Source of the DNA: Verrucomicrobia bacterium UBA1211
GTDB taxonomy: Bacteria > Verrucomicrobiota > Kiritimatiellia > RFP12 > UBA1067
Reading direction: 5' to 3'
Assembly (NCBI GenBank): GCA_002309585.1
Contig: DBXN01000028.1
Coordinates: 1 to 38,649, forward strand
Length of the DNA: 38,649 nt
The notes under the pieces were generated by a model. It did no database searches. It was not told the DNA's origin and saw nothing but the letters and a program-made list of their open reading frames with translations. Position numbers and translations under genes: made by a program. This document shows, one piece after another, positions 7,454-14,917 of this stretch (the first letter of the stretch is position 1; each line of letters opens with the position of its first letter).

Positions 7454-8959
7454 TTATCCCAACAGGGCCTTTTCGGCCTGGAGCGCCCGCGTGAAACGCG
7501 CCAGATAGGCGGCGAAACCGGCGGCGCCTTTCGGGTCCGGCTGGAGGGTCGTCTGTTTGGCGTGGATAAAGACGCTCTTGAGGAAGGCGTCCAGATCCGT
7601 TCCCTTCTCCGCCGCGTAAGCGGCCAGCAGCGCCATGCCCCACGGCCCGCCTTCGCCAGCGGTCTCCATGCAGGTGACCGCCGCGTCGATCGCGTCGGCC
7701 AGGTATTGCTGCGCCACGCCGGGTTCCTTGAAGATGCCGCCGTGACCGGTGATGTGGTCGATGGTCAGCCCCTCCTCCGCGAGGATGTCAAGGCCGAGCC
7801 GCATGACCGCGAAGGCCGAGTAGATGTGCGCCCGCATGAAGTTGGCGAGGGTGAAATCGGCGTCGGGTGTCCGGATGACCATCGGGCAACCCTCGGAGAG
7901 TTTCACGACCGGTTCGCCGCCGAGGAACGGGATGACCGTGACTCCGCCGCAATCGGGCTCGCCGTTAAGCGACTCGCGGAAGAGTTTTCCGAAATCGCCT
8001 CCGAGCAGCTTCACCCAGGCGTTGATGTCGCTCGTGCAGGTGTTGGCGTGACTCATCGCCGCCATCTTTCCGAGCGGGGAGGCGATGACATCGATTTCCG
8101 GGTAGACACCTTTGAGCGCCTTCTCCAGTACGACAACCGCGAAGACGCTGGTGCCGGCGGAGATGTTCGCCGAACGGGGCGCGATGGCGTTGGTCGCCAT
8201 CATGCCGGTCTGGACGTCACCCTCCGGCGGGGCCAGGACGCATCCCGCCTCCAGTTCGCCTGTTGGGTCGAGCAACCGCGCACCGGCCTCGGTCAGCGTT
8301 CCCGCGTCTCCACCCGCCAGAAGGATCTTCGGGAAAATGTCGCGCATCTTCCAGGGAACCTCGCCGGCGCAGAGGCGGTCGAAGGTCTCGACCATCCGCT
8401 GGTCATAGTCGCAGGTTTCGGGATCGACCGGAAACATGCCGCTCGCCTCGCCGACGCCCATGACCTTCCGGCCCGAAAGCCGCCAGTGGATATAGCCCGC
8501 AAGGGTCGTCAGGTAGTCGATCCGTTTGACCGTCTCGGCATGGTTCAGGATCTCCTCATAAAGGTGCGCGATGCTCCACCGTTGCGGAATGTTGAAGGCG
8601 AAGGCTTCGGTGAGTTCTTTCGCCGCCCGTTCCGTAATGGTGTTGCGCCACGTCCGGAAATCGGCGAGCTGCCGACCCTCCTTGTCGAAGGGCAGGTAGC
8701 CGTGCATCATGCCCGAGACGCCCAGCGCGCGCAGTTTCGTCAGCCGGCCGCCGGTCTTCGCCGCATAGTCGGCCTTGAGTTTGGCGAAGGCGTCCTGAAG
8801 GCCCGCCTCCGCTTCCGCAAGCGTGTAGGTCCACACGCCATCCTTCAGGGTGTTCTCCCACTCATGCGCCCCTTGCGCGAGCGGGGAGAAGGTCGCCGCG
8901 TCGATGGCGACGGCCTTGATCCGTGTCGATCCGAATTCGATACCGATGATGGGTTCCAT
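7454..8959 (-). CDS. FGGY-family carbohydrate kinase
   Basis: This 501-residue sugar kinase has the two ASKHA domains of the FGGY family (xylulokinase, ribulokinase, fuculokinase). The N-terminal phosphate-binding loop is GIEFGSTRIKAVAID (about 6-20). D248 in PPEGDVQTGM is at the place of the catalytic base (D233 in E. coli XylB). A C-terminal GHGGIFKEPGVAQQ segment corresponds to the adenosine site. It phosphorylates a ketose using ATP in the cytoplasm. The start is supported by GGAGA upstream. It lies 24 bases downstream of a FucI/AraA-type isomerase, which should make its substrate; L-ribulose, D-xylulose or L-fuculose are all possible, and the surrounding GH10/GH43 genes favour a pentulose. 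Confidence 0.9.
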   Translation of the reverse strand: MEPIIGIEFGSTRIKAVAIDAATFSPLAQGAHEWENTLKDGVWTYTLAEAEAGLQDAFAKLKADYAAKTGGRLTKLRALGVSGMMHGYLPFDKEGRQLADFRTWRNTITERAAKELTEAFAFNIPQRWSIAHLYEEILNHAETVKRIDYLTTLAGYIHWRLSGRKVMGVGEASGMFPVDPETCDYDQRMVETFDRLCAGEVPWKMRDIFPKILLAGGDAGTLTEAGARLLDPTGELEAGCVLAPPEGDVQTGMMATNAIAPRSANISAGTSVFAVVVLEKALKGVYPEIDVIASPLGKMAAMSHANTCTSDINAWVKLLGGDFGKLFRESLNGEPDCGGVTVIPFLGGEPVVKLSEGCPMVIRTPDADFTLANFMRAHIYSAFAVMRLGLDILAEEGLTIDHITGHGGIFKEPGVAQQYLADAIDAAVTCMETAGEGGPWGMALLAAYAAEKGTDLDAFLKSVFIHAKQTTLQPDPKGAAGFAAYLARFTRALQAEKALLG

Positions 8960-8983
8960 ATCCGATTCTCCTGTTCCCGCGGA

Positions 8984-10471
8984 TTAGACGGCGAACGGGT
9001 TTTCGCCCGGATAGAGCGTGTCCGCCGCGAGCGGGGCGTTGATGTCGCTCACGCCCAGCAGCCGCAACGCCTCGAAGAGGATCTTCCCGACCTTCTTGAA
9101 GCCGAACGCGCCGTGGTGGGGGAAACGTTTCCCGATAAGAACGTGGCGGTAGAAACGGGCGAAACCCGGAATCGCCGCGACGCCGATCGACCCGAAGGAG
9201 TGGGGGTTGACGTCGAGGAAGTGGCCCTCGGCCATGTAGGAGACGAGCTGCGAGTCGCTGTTGGCCTGGAGACGGAACATCGTCGCCTCGCCCGCTTTGA
9301 TCTGACCTTCCATCGTGCCGCGCGAGATGACCGGTTTGCCGCCGCCCTCAAGGCCGCGGTTCATGATGAGCTGATACTTCATCCCGCAGTTCTTCAGGCA
9401 CTTCGAGCAGGTGTTGCCGCAGTGGAAGCCCATGTAGAGGTCGCGCTTCGTGGCGCCTTTGAGGCTCACGCCCTTCGGAAGGATGTCGTCCGGGACAGAG
9501 TTGTTGATGTCCAACAGGGTCGCGGGGAGTTCCGTCGCGCACTCAAGGATGTATTCCGAGACGGCGCCGTAGAGATCGACCTCGCAGGCGACCGGGATGC
9601 CGCGTCCTGTCAGTCGGGAGTTGACGTAGCACGGCACGAAGTGGAAGCTGGTCTGGAAGGCCGGCCAGCACTTGTTCGCGAAGACGCCGTAGGAGGCCGC
9701 GCCGCGGTTGTTCTCGTACCAGTCGGTGAGGGCGAGTTCGAACTGCGCCAGCTGCGGCAGCAGGTCGGGGTAGGGGCAGCCTTTCCCCAGTTCCTTCTTC
9801 ATGTCCGCGACGATGGCGTCGATCTCCTTCGTCCGGGAGGCCATCTTGTGGAAGTGTTCGAAGAGGTCCAGTTCGCTGTTCTCCTGCACGTTCACGCCGA
9901 GATCGAAAAGCGGCTGGATCGGGGCGTTGCAGGCGAGGAAGTCATAGGGCCGGGGACCGAAGCCGAAGACCTTGAGATTCCTTATGCCGAGGACGATCCG
10001 GGCCATCGGGATGAAGTCGGCAATCTCGGCCGCGCCCTCTTTCGGGGTGACGTTCGGGTATTCGGGGATATAGACCTTCAGTCGGCGCAGGCCAACATTG
10101 TAGGAGAAGTTGAGCATGCCGCAGAGCGCGTCGCCGCGGTCGGACGCGAGAACCGCCTTGTTCTCCTCCTTCGCGGCCATCGCCATCGCGGGACCGCCGA
10201 ACTTTTGGACGAAGAGGGTGGTCGGGCCTTCCGGGCCGAAATTCCCGAGGAACATGCAGACCGCGTTGATCCCCTCTTTGCTCGCCCACGCCAGGGCGGC
10301 CATGGTGTCGGCCTCATTCTCAATGGTGACGGGACAATCCACAACCCCGTCCAGCTTCGCTTTCTTGACCTCCGCCATCAGGGCGGCCAGCCGTTTCTTC
10401 GTCAGAGCGGCCGGAAAACAGTCACGGCTCACGCCCACAATACCCAGTTTCACCTTCGGTTGATTCAACAT
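8984..10471 (-). CDS. L-fucose/L-arabinose isomerase-family protein with an extra cysteine cluster
   Basis: A 495-residue aldose-ketose isomerase of the FucI/AraA fold. Candidate metal ligands are E298 (ACEVDLYG), D321 (LLDINN) and a histidine near 452-453 (FPHHGAF), matching the Glu-Asp-His set of the family. The family motif FHCGNT is at 349-354 and continues into CSKCLKNC, so C351, C355, C358 and C362 form a C-x3-C-x2-C-x3-C cluster; the additional cysteines are not part of the classical active site. The start at 10471 follows AGGAGGAATGCATC; longer in-frame extension would run into the GH43 gene. Situated between GH43 and an FGGY kinase, it probably feeds the kinase with a ketose. The substrate is not settled by sequence. 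Confidence 0.86.
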   Translation of the reverse strand: MLNQPKVKLGIVGVSRDCFPAALTKKRLAALMAEVKKAKLDGVVDCPVTIENEADTMAALAWASKEGINAVCMFLGNFGPEGPTTLFVQKFGGPAMAMAAKEENKAVLASDRGDALCGMLNFSYNVGLRRLKVYIPEYPNVTPKEGAAEIADFIPMARIVLGIRNLKVFGFGPRPYDFLACNAPIQPLFDLGVNVQENSELDLFEHFHKMASRTKEIDAIVADMKKELGKGCPYPDLLPQLAQFELALTDWYENNRGAASYGVFANKCWPAFQTSFHFVPCYVNSRLTGRGIPVACEVDLYGAVSEYILECATELPATLLDINNSVPDDILPKGVSLKGATKRDLYMGFHCGNTCSKCLKNCGMKYQLIMNRGLEGGGKPVISRGTMEGQIKAGEATMFRLQANSDSQLVSYMAEGHFLDVNPHSFGSIGVAAIPGFARFYRHVLIGKRFPHHGAFGFKKVGKILFEALRLLGVSDINAPLAADTLYPGENPFAV

Positions 10472-10494
10472 GATGCATTCCTCCTGTTTACGTG

Positions 10495-12075
10495 TCACTG
10501 GACCGGTTCGCCCTGCGCGATCCGATACCAATCAAAGTCGGCATGTCCGCCCGCCTCTTCCGTCGCGTAGGCGAAGAGTCCGAACCGGTAGCCCATGAAA
10601 TGCGGGATGGAGTATGGCATCGGCAACGTCTCGCCGATGGCGTTCCACGCCCGCCCGTCAAAAGAGAAAAAGAAGGCCATTCGGTCATTGCGGGCGAAAT
10701 CGTTCCGGGGGTCCTTCACCCGCAGGTCGCAGACGATCCTCAGGTAGATGACCGGTTCCCCGCTCCACGGGAGGGCGATCTCCTCACGGTCGCGATTGTC
10801 CCTGCGGCCTTGCCAGGCCACCCGGAACCCCTTCTCGTCCCGCGCAACCCCGACCCAGCCGTAGTCGCGCTGGAGGCAGACCAAGCCGGCGCGGTCACCG
10901 GGTTTCAAGCCCGACAGATCCAGTTTGGTCACCGCCTCGCAGGTCGGCCCGAAGGTCCGTTGCGTGAGGGTGTTGTGCGCCTCAAGCACCGAGCGGACCG
11001 TCCGGTCGGTTGTCAACCGGAGCCATCCCTTGCGGGCCTGTGTGGTCCAGCGGTCCTTGACCGGCTGGTGGTTCCACTGCCACGCGAGGGGCATCGCGGC
11101 ATCGGAGGCCCAATCGAATTCGTCGGAGGCGCAGACGGCGGGGATGACGGCGGTGTGCGCGGGTTCCGTTATCGGCTCTAGCTCCTTGCCCTCTTTGCCC
11201 AGTACCGGCCAATCGTCCCGCCAGGTCACCGGCACGACATACGGGATCCGGCCGACCCCGCCCCGGTCACCGAAGAGCAGGCTCCACCATTGTCCGTCGC
11301 GCCCCTCGAAGATCGTTCCCTGCGCGATGCCGCGGCAGCGGAAGACCGTCTTGTCTTCATACGGCCCTTCGATGTTCTTCGCGCGGTGGACGGTGACCTG
11401 GCGCATGTCGCCGCGCGGCCAGGTGATGTTGACGAGGTAATACCACTCGCCGCGTTTGAACATCTGGTTTCCCTCGCCCCAGCCACCTGGGTCGGCGGGC
11501 TTGCCCAAGCCCTGGACAATCATCTTGTCGACGCCACCTGGCTTGATGCGCGAGAGATCCGGTTCCATCTCGATCAGACGGGCGTTGTTCGCGCCGAAGA
11601 TGAAGAAGGCCCGTCCCGTCGCGTCATCGAAGAAGAGGGTATGGTCATGCATCTTGAGCGGAATCGACCAATGCTCCCAGGGCCCTTCGGGCCGTTTGGC
11701 CTTGAGGACGTAGGTCCGGCGGGTATCGAAGGTGGTCGCCCACCAGAAGCCGCCGTGGTAACGGAGCGAACTGGCCCATGTGCCGCGCCCGTACTCGTTC
11801 TTCCCGTTCTGCAGCAGCCACTCGTCCGACCGGTCGAAGATCGAGCCGTCCTCGCAGTAGCAGACCATCTCCCAGTTCACCAGATCCTTCGACTTCATGA
11901 TCGGCATAGAGGGGATCAGGTGCATTGAGGTTGAGATCATCCAGTAGGTGTCGGCTTCGTAGACGACCGCCACGTCCGGCACATCCGCCCAGATAACGGG
12001 GTTCGCATCGGGTGCGGCCGCCCGGAGCGAGAGGGCTAAGGCGATGAGGGCAAGCGTGGCGGCGGTTCGTTTCAT
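10495..12075 (-). CDS. Secreted GH43-family glycoside hydrolase with C-terminal beta-sandwich
   Basis: The 526-residue protein starts with a signal peptide (MKRTAATLALIALALSLRAAA). Residues about 25-320 form the five-bladed GH43 propeller: base D34 in ADVPDVAV, the pKa-modulating D144 in HDHTLFFDD, and acid E201 in WGEGNQMF. Residues about 330-520 (beginning ASDEFDWASD) resemble the concanavalin-like sandwich seen after many beta-xylosidase/arabinofuranosidase GH43 domains, with AGLVCLQRDYGWVGV and FSFDGRAWNAIG strands. GH43 enzymes act by inversion as beta-xylosidases or alpha-L-arabinofuranosidases on xylan or arabinan fragments. It begins 9 bases after the upstream gene's stop and ends 23 bases before the isomerase, so it is in the middle of the operon. 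Confidence 0.92.
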   Translation of the reverse strand: MKRTAATLALIALALSLRAAAPDANPVIWADVPDVAVVYEADTYWMISTSMHLIPSMPIMKSKDLVNWEMVCYCEDGSIFDRSDEWLLQNGKNEYGRGTWASSLRYHGGFWWATTFDTRRTYVLKAKRPEGPWEHWSIPLKMHDHTLFFDDATGRAFFIFGANNARLIEMEPDLSRIKPGGVDKMIVQGLGKPADPGGWGEGNQMFKRGEWYYLVNITWPRGDMRQVTVHRAKNIEGPYEDKTVFRCRGIAQGTIFEGRDGQWWSLLFGDRGGVGRIPYVVPVTWRDDWPVLGKEGKELEPITEPAHTAVIPAVCASDEFDWASDAAMPLAWQWNHQPVKDRWTTQARKGWLRLTTDRTVRSVLEAHNTLTQRTFGPTCEAVTKLDLSGLKPGDRAGLVCLQRDYGWVGVARDEKGFRVAWQGRRDNRDREEIALPWSGEPVIYLRIVCDLRVKDPRNDFARNDRMAFFFSFDGRAWNAIGETLPMPYSIPHFMGYRFGLFAYATEEAGGHADFDWYRIAQGEPVQ

Positions 12076-12084
12076 GATGTGTCC

Positions 12085-14745
12085 CTATTTGAGGATGATG
12101 GAGGTCCCGACCGGGACGGCCTTCACGTAGATGTGTACGCCGGCGTCGTCGGTCTCGGTGGAGAAGGTGACGCGGACAGCGCCGTTCAGGTTGGAGTTGG
12201 TCAGGTTGATGACGGAAGTGTCGAAGGTCGTCACATCCGGCAACAGGAGGATCTGCGTCATAGGGCAGGGGATCGTGTCGAGCGCGGCGACCGAGAGATC
12301 CAGCTTCCCGTTCTCCGGCAGGGTGAAGGGCGTTTCGCCCTTTACGGTCAATCCTTCCGCGTTGTCGATGCGCAGACTGGTACCCTCGGCCATCGTCAAC
12401 GAACCCGTGCCGAGCGCGTTCATGTTGCCCGTCACCAGCCGGCCGGCCGAGAGGTCCGTTCCGCCGGTGAAGGTGTTGTTCGCGGTCAGGACCAGATCAC
12501 CGTCTCCGTCCTTGGTGAGCGTGCCGCCCCCGGAGATCGGGTTGGCGAGGGTCAGGGTCAGGTTTTCCGCCACCCGGAAGATGCCGCCGATCAGGCCGAG
12601 CTCGATGCCCCGGTTCGGGGTGTCGAAGGTGTAGGAAGCGGTGGAGACGCTATCCGCCATGCCGCCCACGCGGAGGACGGCGTTGCTGATGAAGTTCAGC
12701 GCGTCGGCGGTGAAGGTCGCAGGCGAACCGCCCAGCGCGTTCGCATCCTTGAACTCGACGGCGAATCCGGAACCCTGTAACCGGATCCTGCCCTTGAAGG
12801 CGCTGTTGTCGCCGCTCACGAAGAACTCGCCTTTTTTGTTGGCTGAGGATCCGTGATATTCGCCGAAGCGGATATTGCCGTCGCCCGCGAAGGCGTTCTC
12901 AAACGTCCCTCGCCGATAGGTGGTGGCTTGGGATTGTTCGATTTCGATCTGGAAATAATCGTTCGCGGAGGCGGAAATGACGGTAGCCGTTCCACGCAGG
13001 ACATTCAGTGTGCCGTCATTTCTGACAGAGAGGTGTCCGCCACCGAACATCCGCAGGTCGTTCACCGTCGCGGTGACGCCGTTGATCGCGAAATCCCCGC
13101 CGGGGATGATGCTCAGGGAATTCCCGGCGAAGGTGGTTGACGCTCTGGCGCGGAGGAGTTTGCCGTCCGGGACGACATAGTCGTATTGTCCGGAAGGGGC
13201 CTGGCCGTTCTCCCAGAGGCCGGCGGCGGTGAAGGAGGTCGGGGCGTTGCCGTCCGCGCCGGTCAACCGGATGATGGGTTTCGCGGTGGAGGTCCAGTAG
13301 AGGTGCTTCGTTCCCGCCGCCTCGTCATTCTCGATCGAGAAGCCGCCCTGGAGCATGGCGGTCAGGGCGTAGTTGTCCTGATACACCATCGCGAAGTCCT
13401 CGAGGGCGAAACCCCCGGCCTCGCCGAGGTTCTTCGCGGAAAGGAGTTTGGCGCGGACATCCCCGTCGTAGTTGTAGAGGTAGTAATCCTGTTGGAAGAC
13501 GATCTTGGCCGTACTGGCGTTCTTGATCAGGTTGCCCTTGACGTTGATGTAGTCGGAGGTCACGGCCGCGTTGCCGTTGGTGTAGATCGAGACGATCAGG
13601 TTCACGGTTCCGTTGACCGTCAGGGAATCCATCCCCAACGTGGCGATATTGCCCGCGTTGATGCCGGGCGAGAGCCGGGTTCCGTTCTCCATCGTGACCG
13701 GGCCGAGGTTGTCGCAATATCCGGCGACCATGGCGGACCCCGTCATCCGGATCGGGAGGTCGGAACAAGCGTAACCCTCGTAGAACCGCAGGCAGTTCTG
13801 GGTGATCTCCAGGCGTTCCGGCCCCTGGATGTCGACGTCGTCCATCGCCATCGTCGCGTCGCCCACATGGACATAGAGGACGCCGCTCCCTCGGATTTTG
13901 AAGCCGTTGGAGAATCGTGCCCCGCACGAGTAGGGGCCGCCAACGGTCTGGGAACCGATGGTGCCGCTGTTCTCGATGGTGATGGAGTAGTTGGGGTCGG
14001 CGAATTCCGCCCCCGCGCGGCCGAAGAACATGCCCCGGTTCCGCAACGTGACCACGGAGGTGCCGTCCGGCAGGTCACCCTTGCCGAGGTTGACAAGATT
14101 GGTGACCGCCAGGGCGATACGGTGGCCGTTGGACTTCTGGGTGTTGCCCTCCACAATGAAGCGTCCACTGTAGGTGGCGGCGTTGTCACCCTGGATGCGG
14201 CACCAGAAGAGGTTGCTGTTGTCCATGTTGTCCTCTTCGGTCATCATGACCTTGATCGCGCTGGAGGTGTCGCCGTGAAGAGTCGAGTTGATGTAGAAGG
14301 TGCGGGTCGAGCAGCCGGAGATACGGGAGGGATTGCCTGCGGTTCCATAGATGTAAATGTTGCCCGCATAGGTCATGGTGGAGTTGCCCACCGATTCTTC
14401 CAGCCGTCCGCCGTAGATCCGGAGGTCGTCGATGGTCGCGGTGCCGCCGTTGAATCCCGATTTGATCCGTCCGTTGTCGAGGGTGAGCGAGTCGCCCGCG
14501 AAGGTCCCCGTCGCGAGGATCCTTATGATACGGTTCCCGTTGACGAGATAGTTCTTTCCGGCTGACGGGGCCTCGTTGTCAGACCAGTGCAGGTTCGAGT
14601 TGAAGGAGGATGTCCCGCCCCCGTCACTCGCGGTCAAAAGAACATAACCGGCGGTGTCGCTTAAAAACTCCGGCACAGCCTGCGCCCGAACCATACTTCC
14701 GGTCAACACAAACCCCAATCCGATCAGCCACATTTTACGAGTCAT
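12085..14745 (-). CDS. Secreted beta-strand-repeat (autotransporter-passenger-like) surface protein
   Basis: This 886-residue protein has a signal peptide (MTRKMWLIGLGFVLTGSMVRAQA) and is then almost entirely short Gly/Asn/Thr-rich beta strands typical of a right-handed beta-helix. A recognisable autotransporter-associated beta-strand repeat spans about 733-774 (ISGGGTLTKDGDGDLVL, NNTFTGGT, LSAGRLVTGN). It is internally duplicated: residues about 20-120 and 490-590 share a W..N..AP..G..Y.V..G opening, TFAG[DN]SL, and TAT[IV][DN]DLR[IM][YF]GG. There is no C-terminal outer-membrane barrel and no sorting tail. Such orphan passenger-like proteins are common in Verrucomicrobia and Kiritimatiellota; a role in polysaccharide binding or surface attachment is inferred only from its place as first gene of a sugar-use operon. 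The start has GGAGA upstream and a readable promoter. Confidence 0.82.
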   Translation of the reverse strand: MTRKMWLIGLGFVLTGSMVRAQAVPEFLSDTAGYVLLTASDGGGTSSFNSNLHWSDNEAPSAGKNYLVNGNRIIRILATGTFAGDSLTLDNGRIKSGFNGGTATIDDLRIYGGRLEESVGNSTMTYAGNIYIYGTAGNPSRISGCSTRTFYINSTLHGDTSSAIKVMMTEEDNMDNSNLFWCRIQGDNAATYSGRFIVEGNTQKSNGHRIALAVTNLVNLGKGDLPDGTSVVTLRNRGMFFGRAGAEFADPNYSITIENSGTIGSQTVGGPYSCGARFSNGFKIRGSGVLYVHVGDATMAMDDVDIQGPERLEITQNCLRFYEGYACSDLPIRMTGSAMVAGYCDNLGPVTMENGTRLSPGINAGNIATLGMDSLTVNGTVNLIVSIYTNGNAAVTSDYINVKGNLIKNASTAKIVFQQDYYLYNYDGDVRAKLLSAKNLGEAGGFALEDFAMVYQDNYALTAMLQGGFSIENDEAAGTKHLYWTSTAKPIIRLTGADGNAPTSFTAAGLWENGQAPSGQYDYVVPDGKLLRARASTTFAGNSLSIIPGGDFAINGVTATVNDLRMFGGGHLSVRNDGTLNVLRGTATVISASANDYFQIEIEQSQATTYRRGTFENAFAGDGNIRFGEYHGSSANKKGEFFVSGDNSAFKGRIRLQGSGFAVEFKDANALGGSPATFTADALNFISNAVLRVGGMADSVSTASYTFDTPNRGIELGLIGGIFRVAENLTLTLANPISGGGTLTKDGDGDLVLTANNTFTGGTDLSAGRLVTGNMNALGTGSLTMAEGTSLRIDNAEGLTVKGETPFTLPENGKLDLSVAALDTIPCPMTQILLLPDVTTFDTSVINLTNSNLNGAVRVTFSTETDDAGVHIYVKAVPVGTSIILK

Positions 14746-14792
14746 ACTACATTCTCCAAAAGGTGTTTACACTTCGCCAACACTTTAAAAAG

Positions 14793-14822
14793 AGTATAGC
14801 AAATCTCCGCCACCAGCCGCAA
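14793..14822 (-). promoter_or_regulatory. Predicted sigma-70 promoter of the five-gene sugar operon
   Basis: On the minus strand TTGCGG (14817-14822) is followed by an 18-base spacer and TATACT (14793-14798), with a TGC extension directly before the -10 box. It is about 48 bases upstream of the first gene. It is arranged back-to-back with the promoter of the esterase fusion, so a shared regulator could control both. Confidence 0.6.
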
Positions 14823-14864
14823 GCCTCAAGAAAAGAGGAATGTGGATTAAACGTTGTCACGCTA

Positions 14865-14894
14865 TTGACGGGATGCACGGAAAAGGGATAAAGT
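14865..14894 (+). promoter_or_regulatory. Predicted sigma-70 promoter of the SASA/GH123-like gene
   Basis: TTGACG (14865-14870), an 18-base spacer and TAAAGT (14889-14894). The expected transcript would begin near 14901, just before the AAAGGAGG ribosome-binding site at 14904-14912. This short leader supports translation from the ATG at 14918 and rules against the in-frame start upstream of the promoter. Confidence 0.58.
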
Positions 14895-14917
14895 ATGGTT
14901 ATCAAAGGAGGGCGGTT

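Noticed and set aside
7424..10570. A long plus-strand open frame of about 1050 codons
   Set aside because: It is antisense to the kinase and isomerase, which have clear family motifs. Its product is Arg/Gly/Val-rich with no motif, the usual mirror frame of GC-rich coding DNA.
13186..14565. A plus-strand frame opposite the beta-strand-repeat gene
   Set aside because: Repetitive Val/Gly/Asp/Arg text arising from antisense reading of strand repeats; no start signal.
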